From: JALONO01 sp038209965
GTDB lineage: Bacteria > Bacteroidota > Bacteroidia > Cytophagales > Thermoflexibacteraceae
Assembly (NCBI GenBank): GCA_038209965.1
Contig: JBBQXF010000138.1
Coordinates: 1 to 11,864, forward strand
Reading direction: 5' to 3'
Length of the DNA stretch: 11,864 nt
The notes below the pieces were generated by a model. It was not told the DNA's origin and did no database searches. It worked only from the letters and a program-made list of their open reading frames with translations. The translations under genes were made by a program, and so were the position numbers. Of this stretch, positions 1 through 8,698 are shown in pieces; the stretch's first letter is position 1; each line of letters starts with the position of its first letter.

Positions 1-3000
1 ACTATTCAGCGAAATATGGCGGGCGATTTACGGATTTTAGTGATCGCTGGCAGCGGTACAGAGGTAGTGATCAATGATGTTATCTTCAAGAATGCCAAAG
101 CCACGCTGAACGGGGCTTGCATTGCGGCCATGTGGCAAAAAGTAAAAATAACCATCAATGGGTGTACTTTTGAAAACAATGTGCTTACCCCCACCGGTGC
201 AAATACGGAAGACGGTGGCGGGGCTATCCTCATTCATGAAGGCTTTTTGACCGTAAACAACTCGACTTTCAGGGGCAATTCGGCGCCAAATGGAGGCGGT
301 ATCAAATGTTTGCTGTCCAACATGACGCTCACCAACTGTACCTTTGAAAATAACGCCACTACAGGAACTGGCAATAATGGTGGGGCGGGTGTAATAGTCG
401 ACGGTGCTTTCAATGATTTTTCCAATCCCAATACTTATAATCCGGCTCGCTCAATAATCATTCAGCAGTGCAAATTTTTGACCAATACCGACATCAAACA
501 AGGTGGTGGTTTATTCCTCTACACTTACGGCATTACCAATGTAACGATTGACCAATCGTATTTCAAGGGCAATACCTCGCCTTCGGGAGCTGGGATGCAC
601 TTTGGCTCTGACGGCAGTGCTGGGGCAATTTGTACGGTGACCAATTCCACTTTTGACTCCAATATCTCGTCAGGCGATGGCGGTGGTATCAATTATTATA
701 GCCCCAACAGTAACCCTACACTTAACCTAACCAATTGTACAATAGCTTTTAATATAGCAAATGGGGTGGGTGGTTCAGGTGGTGGTATTGCGGTTTTTGG
801 CAATCCAAAGTTGGTAGTGAATAATTGTACCATTGCAGGTAATTTTACAAGAGGCTGGGGTGGCGGTATAGCCAATGGTACGACTACAATTCGCAACAGC
901 ATCATTGCCAATAATTTAGCAACAAATGCCAATAATTTGTATAACACAAATAACCAACAACAAAACTGTGCAGGAGGTAATGGTTTTAATGCTGCTTCAC
1001 CCCCGTCGCCGTATCACTCTGGAGGAAATAATTTGGAGTTTCCCATTAGGACATCTCCTGGTGCGGGTGGGTTAATGAACAATGCTCTTTGTGCAGGAAC
1101 AACTTTAGAAGCAGACCCAAAACTTGACAATGCTGTAAAAGACAATGGTGGAATTGTGCCAACCTTGGCTATTTTGGCAGGCAGTGCCGCAATAAATGCT
1201 GGTAGTAGCTGCACCACAACTCTCGACCAACGTGGCACAGCCCGAACTGGTGCTTGCGATATTGGGGCGTTTGAGTTTGGCGGTGCTGTCTGTAACCTGG
1301 TAGTGAGCAGCAACGCCGATGCCGGGGCCAATACTTTGCGGGAAGTCATCAATTGTGCGACTTCGGGCCAGACCATCACCTTTGCACCCAGCCTAGCCAA
1401 CCAGACCATTGTGCTGGCCTCCACCTTGGAAATTCCCGTGGGTAAAAACCTAGCTATTGATGGATTGGCCGCCGCCAACTTGACCATTAGCGGCAACAGT
1501 GCAGTGCGGGTTTTCTTGCTCAAATCTACTTCTGTGCAGCCTACTACGCTCAATTTGAAGAATTTGAAAATCATCAACGGAAGAACCATTGAATATGGTG
1601 GTGGCATAAAGTCCGAACACCAAGGGAGGATGAACTTTGAAAATTGTACTTTCAACAACAACCGGGCGGATGACGGCGGAAGTGCCATTTTCAGTGCTTT
1701 TGAAGGCCGGATCACTATTAAAAATTGTAAATTTGACGGCAACGTTTCCATTGCCAACAATACCGAAAGAGGGTCAACAGTCATGCTCTGGGGCCCCTTT
1801 GCCCAGACCATCCAAAATTCAGATTTTACCAACAACCGGGGCATCAACGGTGCGGCGATCAATGGCTTGAACGCTGCCCTGCTGGTAGAAGACTGCAAGT
1901 TTCTCAACAACCGCACCACCGATGCTTCTTTTGACACCGGCAAGCCCAACGATTTTCTGCGGGGCTTTGGCGCAGCCATTTATACTGACCGGGCCACTGC
2001 CGGGCCGCCCAGTACCGCACTGGGCAGCATTGTCCTCCGGCGCAGCCGGTTCGAGGGCAACCAAGCCGAGGGCGAGGGCGGAGCATGCTATCTCTACACC
2101 GATGAAACCGACAATGTGTTGGTGGAGGACTGTTACTTTGACAATAATACCGTAATGGCCCTCACCGGCGGCGGATCCGAGGGCAGCGGCGGGGCCATCC
2201 AACACATGAACAACGCCAAAAACCGGGGTTTTGTGGTCAGGAACACCACTTTTTCCAACAACCGGGCCGGCGTGGTGGCCGGGGCAGTCCGGGTGGATTG
2301 GGCCGATACCAAAATCGAGAATTGTACCTTCTTTGGCAACCGCGCCGAGCTGACCAGCCCGAGCGGTTTTGCGGCCAACGGCGGGGCATTGGCTTTCTTC
2401 TCGGTCAATGGCAGCAGTGTGGAAATCACCCACTCCACTTTTGCCCAAAACTACGCCGGCTGGGTGGGGGGGGCCATCGTCGGCCCAAGCACTATCCAGA
2501 TCCGCAACAATGTGTTTTTCCAAAATACGGCCGGGAATGGGGGCAATCCATGGAATATCCGGCAGCAGGCCAGTGATCACTTGACCGATTTGGGGGGCAA
2601 CATCCAGTTTCCCGACAAAGCCAACAGCGACCCCAACAACCGCAATGTGAGCACCTCGGTGCTGATTGTCGACCCTGGGTTGAGCCCCTTGGCCGACAAC
2701 GGCGGGTTTGCCCCGACCATGCCCCTGACCGCCAACAGTCCCGCCATTGACCTGGGTACGGGTGGGTGCTTGCCCACTGACCAGCGCGGCATTGCTCGCA
2801 CGGCCCCCTGCGACGCAGGCGCGTATGAATTCAACGGCCCAGTGGTGCTGCCACCCCCACTGCCCGCCGCCATCGGTTCGGCAGTGGCCATCTCGTGCAG
2901 TGACACCGAGGCCAGCCTGATCGCCAAAAACACCACCAAACTCACCTTGGGTGGCAGCACGTACTACATCGGCTACCGCCAAGTGAGCGCCGATAACCAA

Positions 3001-5757
3001 AACCCGGTCGTGATCAAGTTTACCGCTGGGGTGCGCAATTGGTGCCGGGAAGACTACGAAATAACCGGTGACGATGGCAAAGGCTACGGCCTGTTTTGGA
3101 ACGGTCAGAGTTTGTACGCCGTGTTTACGGCCACGGGCACTCAGGGCACTGTGGCCCAAGACTATCGGCGGTTCACCGGCAGCGGCTGGCTCAAAACCTA
3201 TTCCGACGGATCGCCCGGGGGTGGTGGTGGCCCCAAAGTCGCTATTTTGCTCAAAATCAGCCGGGCCACGGGCGAGGGCCAAGTGGGCCAAGGAACTTTC
3301 ATTACTTCACGCCTGGCCTCAAGTGGTAAGACCAACTCACTAGAGATCAAGGATTTGTACATGAATACCGACGGCCACTTGATCGTCCGGGCCAATGCGT
3401 GGTTTGCGCCCCGCAATGTGAACAAAACGCCCCTGTTCCAAACCCCGGCCACTGGTGGTTCGCCCCATGACTACACCTTGATCCTGACCCAAAACCTCAC
3501 CACGGCCATTTGTGCCTCGGCGGTCAACTGGAACAATGTGAGCGCCTCGGTCAATACCCCCTGCAATGCCACCCCAGCCGCTGGGGTAAACATCGTTTCC
3601 CTGTCCAAACTGGCTTTCTGTGCCGGAAATGCCGACAACTTTCAAATCAGTTTTGCCCTCGGGGCCGACATCCCGTTGGGCACCAACATCCAGGCGGAGC
3701 TTTCCGACGCGGCGGGCAATTTTGCGGGCAACCTGATCGGCAGTGCCACCGTCAGTCCATTAACGGCGGCCCTGCCCGGCAGTTTGCCCACCGGGAGCTA
3801 CCGCGTGCGCTTGGTGGCGGCCACCGTGCCCGCCCAGCCCGGCACTCCGTTTGCCGATCAAATCGTCATTGCCAATGCTGCCATTTGGTCGGGCGCGGTC
3901 AACACCGATTGGGACGAGGCGGGCAACTGGTCGTGCCAAGTGCCCAATGCCAGCACCGATGCCGTGATCCCCAGTGGGCCGGCCAACCTGCCCTCGGTCA
4001 ACTCGGCCAATCCGGTGTGCCGCAACCTGACCATCCAGGCCGGGGCCAAAATCGAGGGGCCGGGCACGCTCCAAGTCAAAGGCACTTGGGACAACTTTGG
4101 GGCGTTCAACGCACTGGCCGGCACGGTCATTTTCAGCGGGGGCACCGCCCAGGAAATCAAGGGCGGGGGCACTTTCTTCAACTTGGTGGTGGACAATCCC
4201 CAGGGTGCCAGTTTGGGCGGCCCCACCAATGTCCAGAACATCTTGACCCTGCGCAACGGCGATCTGGTGGCCAACGGGCAACTGGTGCTGGTGTCGGGTC
4301 CGGCCCTGACCGCCATGGTGGTGAACCAGAACGGGTCGGTTTTGGGCAACGCAACGATGCAGCGCTATGTGGATGCCCACTCGCCCCGCACCAGCGGTTT
4401 GGGCTACAACTATTTGTCCTCGCCAATGGGCAATGCCCGGGTGAGTGAACTGGCCGATGATTTCCCGCTGGTGCTCAACGGGGCCTATGACTGGGTGATC
4501 AATCCGAGCAGCTTGCCCTTTCCAAACTTTTATCGCTACCGTGAAAACAAGGTGAACAACAGCCCCGCCAGTTTTGATCAATTTGAGCGCGGTTGGGAGT
4601 CCCCCGCCAATTCCTCGGAGGTGCTGGTTCCCACGGTCGGTTACATTGCCAATATTGCCCCGGAAATCACGCTGGACATCCAGGGAACGCTCAATACCGG
4701 CAACCTGACCCGCAAGGTCGCGCGGGGCAACGGGATCAATTCGGGCTGGGCTTTGTTGGGCAACCCCTATCCGGCCCCCATTGATTGGGACAAAGTCTGG
4801 GATGCCAACCCATTTCTGTTGGGCACAGCCCAGCGGCGGATCGCCACCGGACAATTTGCCGGCACTTGGGCCTATTACGTGGCCAACACGCCTCTGGGCA
4901 CCGGCACCAACGGGGCCACCAAGCACATCGCCATCATGCAGGGCTTCTTTGCTCGGGTGGGCAGCCCCGGGGAATTTGATTTGGTGATGGACAACCCCAT
5001 GCGCCTCACCGACAATCCCAACCCCCGCTTTTTCCGGCCCGAAATTGACAATGAAGAATATTCCGACGGCCTGATCAAGCTCCGCTTGGCGGGCCAAGGC
5101 CAGTCATTGGCCGATGAAACCATCATCTATTTCCGCCAAGGGGCCACGGCCGGGCTGGATCGCGCTTATGACGCACCCAAGAACCAGCTCAATGCTGCCC
5201 CGGCCCCCAACTTGGTGAGTGCTGGCCAGGGAACCCGTTTGGCGGTCAATGCCCTGCCCGAACTGGTGGCAGAAGTGGTGGTCCCCCTGCACTTCGCGGT
5301 CAGTAGTGCGGGCCCCTATTCCCTTTCGCCCGAACTACTGGCCCTGTTCAAGGGCAAAGCCAAAGTGATGCTCGAGGATCGCCGGCTGAACACCAGGCAC
5401 GATCTCTATCAGGGGGCCTATACCTTTACAGCCAGTGCCGGGGCCGATACCGCCCGTTTCTTCCTGCGGATCAGCCCCGATTTGGCGGCCCTGCAAGCCA
5501 ACCAACTGGCCGGCCTGCACGTATACCCCAACCCGGCCCGGGAGCAGTTGACTCTGCGCCTGACCGGGGAGAGCCGGGGGGAGGCCCTGGTGACTTTGAC
5601 CGACCCGGCCGGGCGCACCGTCCGCCAGTTTGCCACCGAGAAGCCCCGGGACCTGGCCGAGCGCCAGTTGGATGTGGCCAGCTTGCCACCGGGCCTTTAT
5701 CTGTTGTCTGTGCAAACCAACACTGGGACCTACACCAAAAAGTTTGTCAAGGAGTAA
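1..5757 (+). CDS. Giant secreted beta-helix surface protein with T9SS sorting domain (5' partial)
   Basis: The frame is open from base 1 and no signal peptide is visible, so the start lies upstream; the first ATG inside is at 16 (residue 1 in this numbering, 1913 residues to the TAA). Residues about 1-330 and 430-855 are right-handed beta-helix repeats alternating GGxI/GGAI with NCTFxxN-type turns, like Chlamydia Pmp repeats. Each block ends in a choice-of-anchor Q module (about 336-421 and 859-939) with NGG..P, SPAID/SAAIN, a Cys pair, DQRG and D.GA.EF. The second block opens with a TLREVI motif. Residues 950-1180 form an unrecognised domain, 1190-1290 an Ig-like domain that starts with an FCAG motif, followed by WSG..TDWD..GNW and a GNPYPAPIDWD stretch near 1580. 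Residues 1833-1913 (VYPNP ... GLYLLSVQT ... KKFVKE) are a type A T9SS C-terminal domain. The protein is therefore exported and anchored at or shed from the cell surface; adhesin or polysaccharide binding is inference. GC rises strongly from the 5' part to the 3' part. Confidence 0.93.
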   Translation, partial: TIQRNMAGDLRILVIAGSGTEVVINDVIFKNAKATLNGACIAAMWQKVKITINGCTFENNVLTPTGANTEDGGGAILIHEGFLTVNNSTFRGNSAPNGGGIKCLLSNMTLTNCTFENNATTGTGNNGGAGVIVDGAFNDFSNPNTYNPARSIIIQQCKFLTNTDIKQGGGLFLYTYGITNVTIDQSYFKGNTSPSGAGMHFGSDGSAGAICTVTNSTFDSNISSGDGGGINYYSPNSNPTLNLTNCTIAFNIANGVGGSGGGIAVFGNPKLVVNNCTIAGNFTRGWGGGIANGTTTIRNSIIANNLATNANNLYNTNNQQQNCAGGNGFNAASPPSPYHSGGNNLEFPIRTSPGAGGLMNNALCAGTTLEADPKLDNAVKDNGGIVPTLAILAGSAAINAGSSCTTTLDQRGTARTGACDIGAFEFGGAVCNLVVSSNADAGANTLREVINCATSGQTITFAPSLANQTIVLASTLEIPVGKNLAIDGLAAANLTISGNSAVRVFLLKSTSVQPTTLNLKNLKIINGRTIEYGGGIKSEHQGRMNFENCTFNNNRADDGGSAIFSAFEGRITIKNCKFDGNVSIANNTERGSTVMLWGPFAQTIQNSDFTNNRGINGAAINGLNAALLVEDCKFLNNRTTDASFDTGKPNDFLRGFGAAIYTDRATAGPPSTALGSIVLRRSRFEGNQAEGEGGACYLYTDETDNVLVEDCYFDNNTVMALTGGGSEGSGGAIQHMNNAKNRGFVVRNTTFSNNRAGVVAGAVRVDWADTKIENCTFFGNRAELTSPSGFAANGGALAFFSVNGSSVEITHSTFAQNYAGWVGGAIVGPSTIQIRNNVFFQNTAGNGGNPWNIRQQASDHLTDLGGNIQFPDKANSDPNNRNVSTSVLIVDPGLSPLADNGGFAPTMPLTANSPAIDLGTGGCLPTDQRGIARTAPCDAGAYEFNGPVVLPPPLPAAIGSAVAISCSDTEASLIAKNTTKLTLGGSTYYIGYRQVSADNQNPVVIKFTAGVRNWCREDYEITGDDGKGYGLFWNGQSLYAVFTATGTQGTVAQDYRRFTGSGWLKTYSDGSPGGGGGPKVAILLKISRATGEGQVGQGTFITSRLASSGKTNSLEIKDLYMNTDGHLIVRANAWFAPRNVNKTPLFQTPATGGSPHDYTLILTQNLTTAICASAVNWNNVSASVNTPCNATPAAGVNIVSLSKLAFCAGNADNFQISFALGADIPLGTNIQAELSDAAGNFAGNLIGSATVSPLTAALPGSLPTGSYRVRLVAATVPAQPGTPFADQIVIANAAIWSGAVNTDWDEAGNWSCQVPNASTDAVIPSGPANLPSVNSANPVCRNLTIQAGAKIEGPGTLQVKGTWDNFGAFNALAGTVIFSGGTAQEIKGGGTFFNLVVDNPQGASLGGPTNVQNILTLRNGDLVANGQLVLVSGPALTAMVVNQNGSVLGNATMQRYVDAHSPRTSGLGYNYLSSPMGNARVSELADDFPLVLNGAYDWVINPSSLPFPNFYRYRENKVNNSPASFDQFERGWESPANSSEVLVPTVGYIANIAPEITLDIQGTLNTGNLTRKVARGNGINSGWALLGNPYPAPIDWDKVWDANPFLLGTAQRRIATGQFAGTWAYYVANTPLGTGTNGATKHIAIMQGFFARVGSPGEFDLVMDNPMRLTDNPNPRFFRPEIDNEEYSDGLIKLRLAGQGQSLADETIIYFRQGATAGLDRAYDAPKNQLNAAPAPNLVSAGQGTRLAVNALPELVAEVVVPLHFAVSSAGPYSLSPELLALFKGKAKVMLEDRRLNTRHDLYQGAYTFTASAGADTARFFLRISPDLAALQANQLAGLHVYPNPAREQLTLRLTGESRGEALVTLTDPAGRTVRQFATEKPRDLAERQLDVASLPPGLYLLSVQTNTGTYTKKFVKE

Positions 5758-5770
5758 TCGCTGCCTTCGT

Positions 5771-5807
5771 GCTGGCAGTGGCCCCGAGCCGCTGCCAGTT
5801 CTTTTTT
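5771..5807 (+). terminator. Rho-independent terminator after the surface-protein gene
   Basis: An 11-bp stem pairs 5772-5782 (CTGGCAGTGGC) with 5788-5798 (GCCGCTGCCAG), with one T-G wobble and a five-base loop CCCGA. It is followed directly by TTCTTTTTT (5799-5807). It sits 14 bases past the TAA of the surface protein and 79 bases before the glycogen synthase start, so it should separate the two transcription units. Confidence 0.88.
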
Positions 5808-5851
5808 GACCTATTTACAAGGCAATGGTTAGGATAAATCCAAAATGTTGC

Positions 5852-5859
5852 TATTTTTC
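5852..5859 (+). promoter_or_regulatory. Possible -7 box for the glycogen synthase gene
   Basis: TATTTTTC differs in one base from the Bacteroidota -7 consensus TAnnTTTG and lies 26 bases before the ATG at 5886, downstream of the terminator. The upstream -33 element is poor: TTAG at 5829-5832 is at the right spacing of 19 bases but is not TTTG. A promoter must lie in this gap if the terminator works, but this exact box is a weak call. Confidence 0.3.
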
Positions 5860-5885
5860 GGGCAAATGAAAACTGCGACCGAAAT

Positions 5886-7697
5886 ATGCCAATAAACTAT
5901 GATAAACCCTTGCTTTTGGAAATAGCGTGGGAAGTTTGCAATCAAGTAGGGGGGATTTACACGGTCATTCGCACCAAAATACCGGCGGCTGTCGATGTTT
6001 GGAAGAGCAATTATTGCCTCGTTGGTCCTTATGTGCACCCCAATGTGCAGGCTGAATTTGAGACCAGCGATGATTACGAGAACCCCATCGGGCGGGCCGT
6101 GCTCAAAATGCGCCAAGCCGGGTTTGAAGTTCACTATGGTTTTTGGCTGGTCACCGGCCGCCCCCGGGTCGTTTTGTTCAACCCCAACAGTGTTTATCAC
6201 CGGCTGAACGACATCAAGTTTGAGCTTTGGGATCACCACGGCATCGCTACTCCCTCCAACGTGGACCTGCTCGACCAAGTAGTGGCTTTTGGCTACTTGA
6301 CCAAGGAGTTTTTCCGAAAATTGGCCGACGGCGACTGCACCCAACAACCGCTTTTGGCCCATTTCCACGAGTGGATGGCGGGGACACCTGTTCCCGAAAT
6401 CCGCTACCTGAACCTCCCCATCTCCATGGTTTTTACCACCCATGCCACGCTGCTGGGCCGGTATTTGGCCATGAACGATCCCGAATTCTACAACCACTTG
6501 CCCTACGTGGACTGGGCCAAGGAAGCCAAGCATTTTAACATTGAGCCGTCGGTGGCCATCGAGCGGGCGGCCGCGCACGGAGCGCAGGTGTTCACCACGG
6601 TGAGCGACGTGACCGGCGAAGAGTGCATCCATTTGTTGGGCCGCAAGATTGATTCCGTCACGCCCAATGGCCTCAACGTAGAAAGGTTTGTGGCGCTGCA
6701 CGAATTTCAAAACCTGCATTTGGAGCACAAAAAGCAAATCCACAAGTTTACAATGGGTCATTTTTTTCACAACTACAAATTTGATCTTGATAAAACACTC
6801 TATTTTTTCACTTCAGGGCGTTACGAATACCGCAACAAAGGTTTTGATCTCACCTTAGAAGCCTTGGCCCGGCTCAATGGCCTGCTCCGGCTGTACGATG
6901 TGGACATTACTATTGTCATGTTTTTTATCACCAAACGGCCTTATTACAGCATCAATCCCTCGGTGCTGCAAACCCGGGCGTTGCTGGAGGAGATCAAACA
7001 AACATGTGATGCCATCACCCGCCAGATTGGGGACAATATGTTCATGGAAGTGGCCGCGGGGAACAGCCCCAGGTTGCCCCCATTAGAAAATTTTATCGAT
7101 GACTACTGGCGGCTGCGCTTGCGCCGCACGGTACAGTCGTGGAAAACCAAGACCCTACCTATCGTCGTGACCCACAACCTGGTCGACGATGCAGGCGATG
7201 ACATCCTCAAATTCTTGCGGTTGAGCCAAATGGTGAACCATCCATACGACAAGGTAAAAATAATTTATCACCCGGACTTCATTTCCCCGGCCAGCCCTTT
7301 GTTTGGCATGGAATACAACCAGTTCGTGCGCGGTTGCCATTTGGGCGTGTTCCCCAGTTATTATGAGCCTTGGGGCTACACCCCGCTCGAGTGCATGGCC
7401 AGTGGCGTGCCCTCGGTCACCAGCGATCTTTCAGGTTTCGGGGACTATGTGATGAAGCAGATCCCCGACACCAAAGAGCGCGAAGATAAAGGAATCTATT
7501 TGGTAAATCGCTACAATCGGAGCTTCAACGACGCTGCCAATCAGTTGGCCGAGCAAATGTTTGCTTACGTGCAAAAAAACCGCCGCGAACGGATTGCTCA
7601 GCGCAATAAAGTGGAAGCTGCTTCGGTGGACTATGATTGGAAAAAGCTCTACATCTATTACGAGCGGTCCTATCAACTGGCCCTTGATCGGCGTTAA
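5886..7697 (+). CDS. Glycogen synthase, eukaryotic-like GT3 family
   Basis: This 603-residue protein matches the GT3 family (retaining UDP-glucose glycogen synthase of fungi and animals, also present in Bacteroidota), not the GT5 GlgA family. It would elongate alpha-1,4-glucan chains in the cytoplasm. Seen: EIAWEVCNQVGGIYTV (residues 12-27), AHFHEW (H159, H161), TTHATLLGRYL (H186, R192), PNGLNV, SGRYEYRNKG (310-319), and the C-terminal CHLGVFPSYYEPWGYTPLE with the family E-x7-E pair E494/E502. Residues 566-575 (RRERIAQRNK) align with the arginine-rich helix that binds glucose-6-phosphate in eukaryotic enzymes. It is shorter than the human (737) or yeast (705) enzymes because it lacks the N- and C-terminal phosphorylated tails. 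The ATG at 5886 is chosen because the family homology begins about 10 residues later. No other glycogen gene is adjacent, and no clear Shine-Dalgarno is present. Confidence 0.95.
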   Translation: MPINYDKPLLLEIAWEVCNQVGGIYTVIRTKIPAAVDVWKSNYCLVGPYVHPNVQAEFETSDDYENPIGRAVLKMRQAGFEVHYGFWLVTGRPRVVLFNPNSVYHRLNDIKFELWDHHGIATPSNVDLLDQVVAFGYLTKEFFRKLADGDCTQQPLLAHFHEWMAGTPVPEIRYLNLPISMVFTTHATLLGRYLAMNDPEFYNHLPYVDWAKEAKHFNIEPSVAIERAAAHGAQVFTTVSDVTGEECIHLLGRKIDSVTPNGLNVERFVALHEFQNLHLEHKKQIHKFTMGHFFHNYKFDLDKTLYFFTSGRYEYRNKGFDLTLEALARLNGLLRLYDVDITIVMFFITKRPYYSINPSVLQTRALLEEIKQTCDAITRQIGDNMFMEVAAGNSPRLPPLENFIDDYWRLRLRRTVQSWKTKTLPIVVTHNLVDDAGDDILKFLRLSQMVNHPYDKVKIIYHPDFISPASPLFGMEYNQFVRGCHLGVFPSYYEPWGYTPLECMASGVPSVTSDLSGFGDYVMKQIPDTKEREDKGIYLVNRYNRSFNDAANQLAEQMFAYVQKNRRERIAQRNKVEAASVDYDWKKLYIYYERSYQLALDRR

Positions 7698-7832
7698 ACC
7701 AGCGCGCCTACCAGCATTGTGTTGCAGCGATCTGTTTGCCCAGGATTGCCAAATTCCGAGACGGGCATCCCGCTGAAAGGCGGCTACGGTTTTAGTCGTT
7801 GAAAGTGATGTCCAAGTTAACATCGACAAAAA

Positions 7833-8331
7833 ATGATCGAAACCGAGCGGCTTTTTTTAAAGCCATTGACATACGACTAGCTCCCAAAATACATCAATGC
7901 GGACAACTCGCTGGAAACGGAGTTAAATTTAAAGAGCACCTCAAGGGCCATTTCCAATGAACTCAAAGAAGCCTTCGAGCAAACGATTCTGCCCAATGTG
8001 GCCGATACCGCCAAGGATTATTTGTCCTCAACTCTTTGGACAGTGATTTCAAAAGAGGCCAATAAAATGGTTGGTGACATTTGCCTGGTGGGAGAACCAA
8101 ATGCAAGCGGGGAAATTGAGATTGACTATGGCACTTACGATGAATTTCAGAAAAATGGGTTCATGACCGAAGTCGTTGGGGGAATGATCGAGTGGGCAAC
8201 GTCTCAACCGAAAGTATTGATCATAATTGCTGCCACCGAAAAAGCAAACTATGCTTCTTTTTCAGTGTTGCTCAAAAACAATTCTGCTAAAACCGAAGAG
8301 ACGGACACCTTGTTCGGTTAGAAACCTGTAA
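7833..8331 (+). pseudogene. GNAT-family N-acetyltransferase (RimJ/RimL-like), inactivated
   Basis: Reading from the ATG at 7833 gives MIETERLFLKPLTYD, then an in-frame TAG at 7878-7880, then LPKYINADNSLETELN and on without a break to TAG at 8319-8321. The whole stretch looks like one GNAT domain of about 165 residues: LWTVISK, MVGDICLVGEPN, GEIEIDYGTYDEFQ, then the acetyl-CoA loop region QKNGFMTEVVGGMIEWA and the late K.N.ASF.VL.KNN motif. The TAG at codon 16 is one change from CAG (Gln). After the second TAG the bases AAACCTGTAA would give W-K-L-stop if TAG were TGG and one C were absent, so the 3' end may also have decayed. A shorter product could start at the ATG at 7998 (107 residues), but it would lack the first strand and helices. 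UAG recoding is unlikely because nearby genes use TAA and one uses TAG as a normal end. The substrate is unknown. Confidence 0.8.
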
Positions 8332-8698
8332 TCAGATAATTGACTATGAACAATTAAAAATCAGGTATTTGGGTTTAGTTTTGACTAGCGAAAATCAGCT
8401 TTTTTTGGCCCAGTAAAAGCGTAAACAGCGCTGAACTTTCCCAATTAACTTGTATCGCACGAGCGCCCCGATCTGTTGTCAATCAGCAGTGGTTGCGGGC
8501 GAGAAGCTAATCATGGCAGCGCTTCTGCAAGCACTGCTCGTCATACGCTACGCGGGGCGCGAAATCGCTTTTTTAACTACGCCTTGCCAACAATATGTGA
8601 ATATAGTAACTCATTCCCCCAAATGTGTAACACTTTCTCTTTTCTAAGCACCAACTTTGCTGCACAATGTTTAATTAATTGGTTAGGACGCGTATTAA
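8332..8698. other. Gene-poor stretch holding repeat copy A
   Basis: Apart from repeat copy A (8430-8502) I see no supported gene here. Two short open frames (8450-8647 and 8476-8709) have no recognisable motif, overlap each other and the repeat, and are not called. Weak hairpins are present but none has a convincing stem plus T-tract. Confidence 0.5.
8430..8502 (+). repeat. Diverged direct repeat, copy A (partner at 10897-10970)
   Basis: This begins GCTGAACTTT and ends GTGGTTGCGGGCGA. It aligns with 10897-10970 on the same strand; over the last 56 bases about 45 are identical by hand count, with one single-base gap upstream. In the frame ttg-tat-cgc the translation contains PICCQSAVVAGE, against PICFQSAVVAGE in copy B. 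In that stretch five of the six differences are synonymous third-position changes, suggesting it was once coding. The identity of the source gene or element is unknown. Confidence 0.65.

Noticed and set aside
1819..3291. Long reverse-strand open frame (490 codons) inside the surface-protein gene
   Set aside because: It is antisense to a strongly supported coding frame; its His/Gly/Val-rich translation has no domain motif and is a by-product of the GC-rich codon use.
3760..5097. Reverse-strand open frame of 445 codons
   Set aside because: Same reason: it is a shadow of the GC-rich 3' half of the surface-protein gene, with no recognisable motif or start context.
5829..6770. Reverse-strand open frame of 313 codons over the glycogen synthase start
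   Set aside because: It overlaps the unmistakable GT3 coding sequence and covers its promoter region; no family resemblance was seen.
7878..8321. UAG read as an amino acid (stop-codon reassignment) to explain the GNAT gene
   Set aside because: The barrel gene ends at a TAG in a natural position, the other genes contain no internal TAG, and a third defect (an extra C) fits simple decay better.
8570..8625. GCCTTGCCAAC-containing segment as an integron attC-like site
   Set aside because: The core RYYYAAC/GTTRRRY pairing is not satisfied and no partner arm was found.
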